Assembly: GCA_000405685.1 (NCBI GenBank)
Contig: ASPF01000015.1
Location: 1-18,244, forward strand
Length of the DNA: 18,244 nt
Source of the DNA: Candidatus Geocrenenecus sp. JGI 0000106-J15
GTDB taxonomy: Archaea; Thermoproteota; Nitrososphaeria_A; Caldarchaeales; Wolframiiraptoraceae
Reading direction: 5' to 3'
Below the pieces are notes generated by a model. The model searched no databases. It was not told where the DNA came from and saw nothing but the letters and a program-made list of their open reading frames with translations. The position numbers and the translations under genes were made by a program. Shown piece after piece: positions 7,754 through 14,306 of the stretch; within the stretch, counting starts at the first letter, position 1, and the number at the start of each line of letters is the position of its first letter.

Positions 7754-8338
7754 ATGTCTTGGGAGAGATGGTGGAGAAGGAGGTCGCCGTTCGGTAGAAT
7801 CTTCGAGGAGATGGAGGAGATGATGAGAGAGCTGGATGAGATGTTCTCAAGATCTTTTGAAGAAGTTGAGAAAGGTCTTCCAAGAGACCTTATACGGGAG
7901 AAGAAGCTTAAAGATGGAAGTACTGTAAGAGAGTATGGCCCAATAATCTATGGATACTCTATAAAGATTGGTCCAGACGGTAAACCAGAGATAAGAGAAT
8001 TCGGAAACATTAAACCTACAAGACGTAGACCTGAGATAGTTGAATTAACAGAAGCAAGAGAACCATTAGTAGATGTATTCGAAGAAAACGAAGTAGTAAA
8101 AGTTGTAGCAGAAGTCCCAGGAGTTGACAAGGAAGACATAAACCTTAATGCAACAGAGAGCACACTAGTAATCTCTGTAAAAGCACCTCAGAGAAAATAC
8201 TATAAAGAAGTAGACCTGCCAGCCTCCGTCGACCCGAATAGCGCTAAAGCATCATACAAGAACGGAGTACTAGAAGTAATATTGAAGAAGAAAGAAGGAG
8301 CAAAAGAAGAAAAAGGAGTAAAAATCAAAGTAGAATAA
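7754..8338 (+). CDS. Small heat-shock protein, Hsp20/alpha-crystallin family
   Basis: An ATP-independent holdase that binds unfolding proteins in the cytoplasm as large oligomers. The 194-residue chain begins with an aromatic, charged and Met-rich N-terminal arm (1-45). Next comes the archaeal-specific linker GPIIYGYSIKIGPDGKP (62-78), then the alpha-crystallin domain (about 103-180) with PLVDVFEE, VPGVDKEDI and the diagnostic NGVLEVILKK (170-179). A Lys/Glu-rich tail ends in I-K-V (191-193), the I-x-I/V motif that docks neighbouring dimers. The start is set by GAGGT 7 nt upstream. It lies just ahead of the CDC48 ATPase gene on the same strand, with a 112-bp gap that has its own promoter-like sequence, so the two may be co-regulated rather than strictly co-transcribed. 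Confidence 0.93.
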   Translation: MSWERWWRRRSPFGRIFEEMEEMMRELDEMFSRSFEEVEKGLPRDLIREKKLKDGSTVREYGPIIYGYSIKIGPDGKPEIREFGNIKPTRRRPEIVELTEAREPLVDVFEENEVVKVVAEVPGVDKEDINLNATESTLVISVKAPQRKYYKEVDLPASVDPNSAKASYKNGVLEVILKKKEGAKEEKGVKIKVE

Positions 8339-8413
8339 ACATCTTAAACAATGAATATAAGATAACAGCGTCCTCCATATAAACTGGCTAAACTATTAAA
8401 TCGAAATAGAGAC

Positions 8414-8431
8414 TAATACTTAAAGAGGAGG
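8414..8431 (+). promoter_or_regulatory. TATA-like element and distant purine-rich site upstream of cdc48
   Basis: AATACTTAAAG (8414-8424) lies about 30 bp before the ATG at 8451, the spacing for a leaderless archaeal transcript. GAGGAGG (8425-8431) looks like a Shine-Dalgarno but is 19 nt from the ATG, and no in-frame start codon lies nearer, so it probably does not serve as one. Confidence 0.35.
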
Positions 8432-8450
8432 ATTTAGAAGTCTAGATAGA

Positions 8451-10634
8451 ATGGGTGAAGTACATCTAAGAGTTGCAGAAGCAGCTGGAAGAGACGTTGG
8501 TAGAGGCATAGCTAGGATAGATCCAGAGATAGCTTCTCAGCTTGGAATTCATAGTGGAGACGTAGTAGAAGTAATAGGTAAAAGAAGCACCTATGCATTA
8601 TACTGGCCAGCATACCCTCAAGATAGAGGAAGAGACATTATAAGGCTTGACTCCCAGACAAGGTTTAACGCAGGAGTAGGAATAGATGAAAAAGTAAGAA
8701 TTAGGAAAGCTGAAGCCAAGCCTGCTAAATCAATCGTCTTAAGCCCTGAAGAACCATTATTCCTCATGGGTGTAGAACAATATCTAGCACAGCTACTATT
8801 CAACAGAGTAGTAGCTCAAGGAGACACAATATTCCTAAACATACTTGGTAGAAAAATAAGTTTAAAGATAATCTCAACAAGTCCAGCTGGCCCCGTAATA
8901 GTTGGAGAAGATTCAAGAATAGAAGTAACAGAAGAACCTGTAAAGAAGGCTCCACCCTCCATACCTAGAATAACATATGAAGATATAGGAGACCTGAAAG
9001 AAGCAATCCAGAAGATTAGAGAGATGGTTGAGCTACCATTAAAATATCCAGAATTATTCGAGAGGCTCGGTATAGAAGCACCTAAAGGAGTACTACTATA
9101 CGGTCCACCAGGCACAGGCAAGACACTACTAGCAAAAGCAGTAGCAAACGAGGTCAACGCAAACTTCTACTCAATAAACGGTCCAGAGATAATGAGTAAA
9201 TTCTATGGAGAAAGCGAAGAAAGACTTAGAGAGATATTCCGTCAAGCACAAGAAAATGCTCCAAGCATAATCTTCATAGATGAGATCGACGCTATCGCTC
9301 CGAGAAGAGAAGAAGTAACAGGAGAAGTAGAGAAGAGAGTCGTAGCCCAGCTACTAACCTTGATGGATGGACTACAAGCCCGTGGAAAAGTAGTAGTAAT
9401 CGGCGCTACAAATAGACCTAACGCTGTAGACCCAGCTCTAAGAAGACCTGGAAGATTCGATAGAGAGATAGAGATCGGCGTACCGAACACTGAAGCTAGA
9501 TACGAGATCCTGCAAGTCCATGCTAGAGGTGTTCCACTTGGAGAAGACGTAAACCTAAAGAAGATCGCAGAGATAACACATGGATTCGTAGGAGCAGACC
9601 TCGCAGCACTAGTTAAAGAAGCAGCAATAAGAGCCTTGAGAAGAGTCCTCCCAAAGATCGATCTATCCTCTAGCAGAATACCTGCAGAAGTATTAAATGA
9701 ACTAAAAGTCACAATGAAAGACTTCATAGATGCTCTAGGAGATATTCAGCCAAGCGTTATGAGAGAAGTCGCTGTAGAAGTACCAGAAGTAAGATGGGAG
9801 GACGTTGGAGACCTAGAAGAAGTAAAACAAGAACTCAAAGAAGCAGTTATCTGGCCACTAAAATACAAAGATATACTAAGACATATAGATGCAAAACCTC
9901 CTAAAGGTATCCTACTATATGGTCCACCTGGAACAGGAAAAACCCTCCTCGCCAAAGCAGTAGCCACAGAGTCTGAAGCTAACTTCATAAGTATTAAAGG
10001 TCCAGAAATACTAAGTAAATGGGTTGGAGAATCAGAGAAAGCAGTAAGAGAAATATTTAGAAAAGCTAAGCAAGCATCTCCATGCGTTATATTCTTCGAT
10101 GAATTCGATGCTATAGCTCCTACACGTGGAAGCGGACTTGGAGATGCAAAAGTAACAGAGAGGATAATCAGCCAAATCTTAACAGAGATGGATGGCCTAG
10201 AAGAACTAAGAGATGTAGTAGTAATAGCTGCTACAAACCGTCCAGATATCATAGACCCTGCCCTCCTTAGACCTGGAAGATTCGATAAACTAATCTATGT
10301 ACCTCCACCAGACAAGAATGCTAGAAAAGAGATATTCAACATCCACTTGAGGAATACACCTCTACTAGATGATGTAGACCTAGATTATCTAGCAGAGAAG
10401 ACTGAGGGATACACAGGTGCAGACATAGCAGGCGTATGTAGTACAGCTAAGATGCTTGCAGTAAGAGAATTCCTAGAAAGATATAGAAATGATGAAGAAG
10501 CAAAACAGCATGTAAATGAACTAAAAGTTTCACTGAAACATCTTGAAGAAGCTTTGAAGAAAGTTACCCCAATCTCGAGGAGAGAGATGGAGATCTATCA
10601 AGAAGCTATTGAGAGATTCAAGAGAATACGTTAA
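8451..10634 (+). CDS. cdc48: CDC48/p97/VAT-type AAA+ ATPase
   Basis: A homohexameric double-ring ATPase that unfolds and extracts proteins, often feeding the proteasome. The 727 residues show the family order. An N-terminal double-psi barrel and CDC48_2-like domain (about 1-165) start VHLRVAEAAGRDVGRGIARI. D1 has Walker A GPPGTGKT (218-225), Walker B IIFIDEIDAI, and the ATNRP...RPGRFD arginine-finger region. D2 has Walker A GPPGTGKT (491-498), Walker B VIFFDEFDAI, and ATNRPDIIDPALLRPGRFD. Both rings keep all ATPase motifs. The C-terminus ends RFKRIR, with no hydrophobic-Tyr-X proteasome-docking motif. The ATG agrees with the family N-terminus. It is convergent with the ArgRS tail: its TAA (10632-10634) abuts the opposing stop at 10635 with no spacer. 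The preceding gene is hsp20, forming a protein quality-control pair. Confidence 0.97.
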   Translation: MGEVHLRVAEAAGRDVGRGIARIDPEIASQLGIHSGDVVEVIGKRSTYALYWPAYPQDRGRDIIRLDSQTRFNAGVGIDEKVRIRKAEAKPAKSIVLSPEEPLFLMGVEQYLAQLLFNRVVAQGDTIFLNILGRKISLKIISTSPAGPVIVGEDSRIEVTEEPVKKAPPSIPRITYEDIGDLKEAIQKIREMVELPLKYPELFERLGIEAPKGVLLYGPPGTGKTLLAKAVANEVNANFYSINGPEIMSKFYGESEERLREIFRQAQENAPSIIFIDEIDAIAPRREEVTGEVEKRVVAQLLTLMDGLQARGKVVVIGATNRPNAVDPALRRPGRFDREIEIGVPNTEARYEILQVHARGVPLGEDVNLKKIAEITHGFVGADLAALVKEAAIRALRRVLPKIDLSSSRIPAEVLNELKVTMKDFIDALGDIQPSVMREVAVEVPEVRWEDVGDLEEVKQELKEAVIWPLKYKDILRHIDAKPPKGILLYGPPGTGKTLLAKAVATESEANFISIKGPEILSKWVGESEKAVREIFRKAKQASPCVIFFDEFDAIAPTRGSGLGDAKVTERIISQILTEMDGLEELRDVVVIAATNRPDIIDPALLRPGRFDKLIYVPPPDKNARKEIFNIHLRNTPLLDDVDLDYLAEKTEGYTGADIAGVCSTAKMLAVREFLERYRNDEEAKQHVNELKVSLKHLEEALKKVTPISRREMEIYQEAIERFKRIR

Positions 10635-11077
10635 CTACATCTCTTCAACAGGTGGGACGCCGATAAGATTCAAAACATTCCCCAAGACTATCTTGAATGC
10701 TAAGACCTCTGCAACCCTAAACTTTCTCAGCTCAGCATCCTCTGAATAGAGGACAGGTACTTTCTCATAGAACCTACTGAAATCTTGTGCAAGCATGTAT
10801 GCATAGTTAGGTAGAGTCTTGATAAGAAGGCTTCTACCTACTTCCTCAACGACTTCTGGAAAATTAGCAATCCTCCTCAATAACTGTTTTTCTTCTTCTG
10901 TTAGCTTAGCTGGAGGCTTGAAGGAGTACTCCAAGCTAGATTTCTCAAGAATTCTACATGCTCTTGCATAAGAGTACTGTAGATATGGCCCCGTATCCCC
11001 TTCTAGTTTCAACATCTCTCCAGTATCGAGGATTATCAACTTATCGGTATCAGGTTTTACCAGAGAATATCTTAAAG
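10635..11077 (-). pseudogene. argS: Arginyl-tRNA synthetase C-terminal fragment
   Basis: About 147 codons of the ArgRS end, covering the last part of the catalytic core (GALRYSLVKPDTDKLIILD) and the DALR anticodon-binding helices (LEGDTGPYLQYSYARACRIL, then YAYMLAQDFSRFYEKVPVL, ending PPVEEM). The ArgRS HIGH motif, N-terminal additional domain and most of the Rossmann fold are missing and do not occur elsewhere in the window. It is labelled pseudogene because the reading here is broken. The real chromosome most likely carries an intact argS convergent with cdc48. Confidence 0.85.
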
Positions 11078-12380
11078 CTCCTAAACCTTCTTCTATAAGC
11101 TTCTTCTTTACATTCTCCCTAGCTTCACTGACTCTCTGACCTGAAAACTCTCTACAATTTTCTCTCAATATACCGCTATGAAATTCTTTTGAATAGATCT
11201 CTCTAGTAGCATCTTCAAGCCTAGGATCTTTATCATCAATTATCTTCATCTTCTCAACGATCTCAACAGCTGGATAATCTCCATAATCAGGTACATGGAT
11301 AATAGATATGGGCTTAATCTCTTCAACAACTCCACGGATACCGTATTCATCCCTTTCCTCTATCTTCTTTCTCAAAGCTACTAGACCTGCATAATCATAA
11401 GGTGCATGACCTGGTACACTATAAACTACTCCTGAACCAAAATTTGGGTCAACAAAATCTGCTGGAAGCAAAGGTGTAAGCAAACCTGTAAGAGGTGTCT
11501 CCACCATCCTACCTATGAGCTTCCTAGGATCAACTTCAGAAACTATCTTAATGTTCTTCTTCTGTTGTGAGAGTTTCTCAAAGGCTCTCCTTGAAATTAA
11601 CAGCTTCTTTCCATCAACCTCTATAATGAGGTATTGATGGTTAGGGTTTATCCAGACGTTTGTAACCCCGAAGATCGTCTCAGGTCTAAGAGTTGCAGCA
11701 GCAAGATATACATCATCCATCCTAAAATATACTAGAGTATATTCTTCAGGTGAAACTCCTTCTCCAACCAGCCTATCATGGTCTCCTGTAGCACTATTAC
11801 AATGTGGGCACCATACAACAGGATGCTCACCCATAACTATGTATCCTTTCTTCTTCAATGTAAGATACTGCCACGTAATGAATCTACTATAATATGGATG
11901 TAGATCTGTAGTATAGAATTCACGTCTAAAGTCTACTGAGAAACCAATAGCTTTTACAACCTTCCTATTCTCCTCAGTATAATATCTACTAATGTATGCA
12001 GGATCAGTAAACTTGTCAACAATCTCTGAAGGTACACCATCAATCTCTACTAGAACTCTCCTAATCAGCTGGTCTCCTTGTTTAAGCCTCTCACTTGTGC
12101 CTGCAACTGCTTCACCTGTCCAATGCCAAGACCAGGGGAAGAGAACATTATACCCCTGCATCCTCTTAAACCGTGCATATGCATCGCCTCTAGTAAAAGT
12201 AAATCCATGCCCAATATGTAGAGGACCATTCTGATAAGAATATGGAACACATATGAAGAATTTTGGTCTCGAGGGATCAGGATCTGCCTCGAAGATCTTA
12301 GCTTCACTCCACTTAGTAATCCACTTCTTCTCATAATCTAAAGCTGAATATATGAGATATTCTTCCTTACTAGACGTCAT
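10635..12380 (-). CDS. Chimeric frame: LeuRS N-terminal half fused to ArgRS C-terminal end
   Basis: Two unrelated synthetases are joined in one 581-residue open frame. Residues 1-434 are the LeuRS N-terminal half: the catalytic HIGH motif (55-58) in NGPLHIGHGFTF, zinc motif W-C-P-H-C, and the editing-domain threonine-rich TLRPETIFGVTNVW and VPGHAPYDYAGL. LeuRS stops after EEGLG, at 11078. From 11077 on, ALRYSL then GDTGPYLQYSYARACRILEK and a final GVPPVEEM are the DALR anticodon-binding end of ArgRS. Neither half could work alone: the chimera lacks KMSKS and the LeuRS anticodon domain. The missing LeuRS part is at 2-1696. The start ATG at 12380 fits the family, with TATA-like ACTTAAATA about 30 bp upstream. 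I read this as an assembly or amplification chimera, not a real fusion. Confidence 0.9.
   Translation of the reverse strand: MTSSKEEYLIYSALDYEKKWITKWSEAKIFEADPDPSRPKFFICVPYSYQNGPLHIGHGFTFTRGDAYARFKRMQGYNVLFPWSWHWTGEAVAGTSERLKQGDQLIRRVLVEIDGVPSEIVDKFTDPAYISRYYTEENRKVVKAIGFSVDFRREFYTTDLHPYYSRFITWQYLTLKKKGYIVMGEHPVVWCPHCNSATGDHDRLVGEGVSPEEYTLVYFRMDDVYLAAATLRPETIFGVTNVWINPNHQYLIIEVDGKKLLISRRAFEKLSQQKKNIKIVSEVDPRKLIGRMVETPLTGLLTPLLPADFVDPNFGSGVVYSVPGHAPYDYAGLVALRKKIEERDEYGIRGVVEEIKPISIIHVPDYGDYPAVEIVEKMKIIDDKDPRLEDATREIYSKEFHSGILRENCREFSGQRVSEARENVKKKLIEEGLGALRYSLVKPDTDKLIILDTGEMLKLEGDTGPYLQYSYARACRILEKSSLEYSFKPPAKLTEEEKQLLRRIANFPEVVEEVGRSLLIKTLPNYAYMLAQDFSRFYEKVPVLYSEDAELRKFRVAEVLAFKIVLGNVLNLIGVPPVEEM
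11078..11172 (-). repeat. Right arm of 95-bp perfect inverted repeat
   Basis: The reverse complement is identical to bases 1-95. Read on the minus strand it is continuous LeuRS coding sequence, then switches at 11077 to ArgRS. GGAG at the switch point fits both genes (LeuRS G-D, ArgRS G-A), so a few bases of microhomology may lie at the join. Confidence 0.95.
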
Positions 12381-12567
12381 TCCGCCTTAATCAAGAAATC
12401 CTCCCACTATTTAAGTAGTCAATAAATACTTTAGAAAGAAACATCTAAGGAGGCAGATTAACCCGTTAGATCTATACTTTTCTCCATCGATTCGAGGTCG
12501 AGACCATCAGCTAAGTTAATTCAGCTCATATATAGGTTTAAAATATTGAGGCTAAATAACGTAAGAA
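12381..12567 (-). other. Intergenic region upstream of LeuRS, with a weak small-RNA candidate
   Basis: The 187 bp between the ferritin-like stop and the LeuRS ATG hold a TATA-like ACTTAAATA (minus, 12407-12415) for LeuRS. Further up there is a second TATA-like CTATATATG (minus, about 12527-12535). Downstream of that, about 60 bp contain a box C-like CTGATGG (12504-12510), a box C'-like CGATGGA, and a 6-bp inverted repeat (12457-12462 with 12515-12520). No good box D is seen, so a C/D sRNA is only a possibility. Confidence 0.2.
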
Positions 12568-13098
12568 CTATTTTCCTCGAGCATACATCCTAATAGCCTT
12601 AAGTATTCTTTCATGTCTTCTTTCATCTTCAACAATATATTCAAGGATCTCTCTCAGTAAACCAATCTCAATCTTCTCAAATTCTAAGAGAGCTTCAAAT
12701 AACTTCAGCTGAATCATGCTAAAGTATTCTTCACCGAAATATCTCTCAAGGTCGACTAAGTTATCAAATGTAGATTGAAGCTCTTCTACAGAAACCTTGC
12801 CTACGCCTGCAATAACCTTCTCTGCATCCTCTATCATGTGGGTCGTGGTTGAACCCACGATCCTTCCACACTCTTCTAAATCTACATCTCGAACTCCAAG
12901 ATAATTAGAAACTCCTAGAAGAATCTTCGAATGTTTAAGAGAGTCGTCAGCAATATATTCTAACAAAGTCTTTACAACATCATCATTCAGCCTAGAAGCA
13001 AGAGACCTATACGCATCAGAGATTCTCCCCTCAACTAGACCACAACAGAAAAGAAATCTAACAAGCTCTCCCCTATCCTTTAAGCCTTCAAAACCCAT
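12568..13098 (-). CDS. Ferritin-like four-helix protein (possible diiron)
   Basis: The 176-residue, almost wholly helical protein has ferritin/rubrerythrin-like spacing. Helix 1 carries Glu23 (LVEGRISDAYRSLA). Helix 2 has IADDSLKHSKIL (Asp51/52, His56). Helix 3 has LERYFGEEYF (Glu118, Glu123/124). Helix 4 has the best motif, EDERRHERIL (Glu159-x-x-His162). The helix 2 ExxH is replaced by DDSLKH, so a full diiron site is not assured. There is no signal peptide or membrane segment; two Cys (18-19) lie in helix 1. Likely roles in the superfamily are iron or oxidant handling, but no substrate can be read. The ATG at 13098 has a weak GTGAT 5 nt upstream. It lies downstream of tRNA-Arg(TCT) on the same strand and upstream of the LeuRS half, with an imperfect palindrome before its promoter. 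Confidence 0.7.
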   Translation of the reverse strand: MGFEGLKDRGELVRFLFCCGLVEGRISDAYRSLASRLNDDVVKTLLEYIADDSLKHSKILLGVSNYLGVRDVDLEECGRIVGSTTTHMIEDAEKVIAGVGKVSVEELQSTFDNLVDLERYFGEEYFSMIQLKLFEALLEFEKIEIGLLREILEYIVEDERRHERILKAIRMYARGK

Positions 13099-13160
13099 TT
13101 AAATCACAAAAAGATGTAGAAACCAAGAATAAAAACGTTAAAAGATTCATTCACACTATA

Positions 13161-13180
13161 CGTTACGGAATCCTGTAACG
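13161..13180 (-). promoter_or_regulatory. Imperfect palindrome upstream of the ferritin-like gene
   Basis: CGTTAC and GTAACG arms (13161-13166 and 13175-13180) flank an 8-bp centre. The site lies 63 bp before the ferritin-like ATG and 25 bp after the tRNA 3' end on the minus strand. It may be a metal- or redox-responsive operator, or part of tRNA termination. Position is the only support. Confidence 0.3.
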
Positions 13181-13189
13181 GTGTCATGT

Positions 13190-13194
13190 AAAAA
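13190..13194 (-). terminator. Short U-tract after tRNA-Arg(TCT)
   Basis: The minus strand reads TTTTT beginning 10 nt after the tRNA discriminator base. Archaeal RNA polymerase can terminate at such tracts without a hairpin. This is a weak single tract. Confidence 0.35.
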
Positions 13195-13204
13195 GCGTTT
13201 AGAA

Positions 13205-13279
13205 CGGGCCCGGGGGGACTCGAACCCCCGACCCCCGGCTTAGAAGGCCGATGCTCTGTCCATGCTGAGCTACGGGCCC
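13205..13279 (-). tRNA. tRNA-Arg (anticodon TCT), no intron
   Basis: On the minus strand the acceptor GGGCCCG (13279-13273) pairs perfectly with CGGGCCC (13212-13206), followed by discriminator G at 13205 and no encoded CCA. The D-stem GCTC pairs with GAGC. The anticodon stem TCGGC/GCCGG has one U-G pair. The loop is CTTCTAA, so the anticodon is TCT, reading AGA, a common arginine codon in this A+T-rich DNA. The T-arm is GGGGG-TTCGAGT-CCCCC. The acceptor and T-stem match those of tRNA-Arg(CCG) at 4276, consistent with shared ArgRS recognition. Confidence 0.96.
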
Positions 13280-13437
13280 AACCCCGTTGCACAATTCAAT
13301 GAGCTTTTACTCTACGGTCTGAATCCTGATTTAAGTAATATTTAGAGGTTAATTAGATTCTTTCTCTCATTAATTGTTAAACTGGATATATTGTTAAGCG
13401 AGCTATAGATGTGTTATAACTGTTTTGCTGATAGTTT

Positions 13438-14238
13438 TTAGAATGTTTTTACGATGAATTTACAGTATTGATCTCCTTTCGATATACATTCAGTTTCTTT
13501 TATCTGGAATTGCTTATTGAATGCTTTTGTAAATAATCCTGTTAAGTATCCTCTGAAGAAATGGCTTGTAGCCTTTCTTTCCATGTTTCTAGTTGATAGA
13601 CATTCAAATAATTCTTCTACAGTTATTACTGCTTGAAAGCTTTCTTGATCTAGTTCATCTATTCTAGGTATCCCCCAACCTTTAGGGATCCGTTCAGCTA
13701 ATACAATCTTTAAAGCTGTAAAGCCATCTACTCTATACTTCTCTTCTATACTTTCTATCTTACTTAATCCAGCGCTTAACCCCATCTCATAAAGAAGGAC
13801 TGAGGCAGCTGACCCGAATGCTTCATAGAGTCTCTTAGACATCTTTGCAAAACTCTCTACTGTGAGAATAATGCTTCTCTCTTCAAGTACAATTAATGGA
13901 AATAAGAATTTATCTAGAATTATCCCATCAATTAATTCTTGAGAAAACTTAACATCTATAACTACTTCAGACTTCCCAAGTCTTGAAGCTATCTCTTCTA
14001 CGGAGAAGCCTCTACTAGTTAAATCTACGAAGAATATCCATAACCCTTCTTCTTCTCTAGGACTTGCAAAATGATGTCCAGATAGAACATTAACATTTAG
14101 GTCTGAAAGTATCTTTGAAACCGAGGCTAAAGCTCCTGGAACATTTTTAAGCCTTACCAGAAACTCTGCTAGTTTACTTCCTGGAGAATAAACACCAAGT
14201 ACTAAGTCTCTTTCATACCGTTTCTCTATAGACTCCAT
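13438..14238 (-). CDS. ACT domain plus V4R domain regulatory/sensor protein
   Basis: The 266-residue protein has an N-terminal ACT small-molecule-binding domain (about 20-95: GSKLAEFLVRLKNVPGALAS, then SKILSDLNVNVLSGHH). Its C-terminal V4R (4-vinyl-reductase-like) domain (about 112-266) ends ECISKGDQYCKFIV, with Cys251 and Cys259 in the usual C-x-x-x-G-x-x-x-C arrangement and an earlier Cys213. ACT domains often bind amino acids; V4R domains bind hydrophobic ligands or metals. No DNA-binding or enzymatic domain is visible, so it may sense a ligand and act through a partner. The ATG at 14238 is preferred over a GTG at 14292 because a TATA-like element lies 32 bp before it and the residues before Met19 of the longer form look non-conserved. 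The TackOD1-type gene precedes it on the same strand, 68 bp from this ATG (14 bp from the GTG). Confidence 0.8.
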   Translation of the reverse strand: MESIEKRYERDLVLGVYSPGSKLAEFLVRLKNVPGALASVSKILSDLNVNVLSGHHFASPREEEGLWIFFVDLTSRGFSVEEIASRLGKSEVVIDVKFSQELIDGIILDKFLFPLIVLEERSIILTVESFAKMSKRLYEAFGSAASVLLYEMGLSAGLSKIESIEEKYRVDGFTALKIVLAERIPKGWGIPRIDELDQESFQAVITVEELFECLSTRNMERKATSHFFRGYLTGLFTKAFNKQFQIKETECISKGDQYCKFIVKTF

Positions 14239-14265
14239 AACCCTTTGATATTTTAAGAATACAGT

Positions 14266-14273
14266 TAAATAAA
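14266..14273 (-). promoter_or_regulatory. TATA-like element of the ACT-V4R gene
   Basis: TTTATTTA on the minus strand is centred about 32 bp before the ATG at 14238, as for a leaderless or short-leader transcript. It lies inside the longer GTG-started version, which argues against that start. Confidence 0.4.
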
Positions 14274-14306
14274 TCTTATCTTCAAGAATCACAATACTAA
14301 TTGGCT

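Noticed and set aside
8618..10252. Several long minus-strand open frames inside cdc48
   Set aside because: They are Ser/Leu/Ile-rich shadows in antisense of the highly conserved ATPase, with no recognisable domain.
1..11172. A programmed invertible switch between the 95-bp inverted repeats
   Set aside because: The repeat is an internal piece of LeuRS, one orientation destroys both LeuRS and ArgRS, and no recombinase gene or recognition site is present. A chimeric join explains everything more simply.
11992..12334. Short frames on both strands over the LeuRS N-terminal half
   Set aside because: They overlap the catalytic HIGH region coding sequence and show no independent protein features.
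13161..13180. Rho-independent-type terminator for tRNA-Arg(TCT)
   Set aside because: The arms are only 6 bp with an 8-nt centre, and the T-tract lies before rather than after the dyad on the minus strand. It is better recorded as a possible operator.
13104..13292. A 62-residue minus-strand frame reading WTEHRPSKPGVGGSSPPGP
   Set aside because: This is the well-known spurious translation of a tRNA gene; it covers tRNA-Arg(TCT) and is not a protein.
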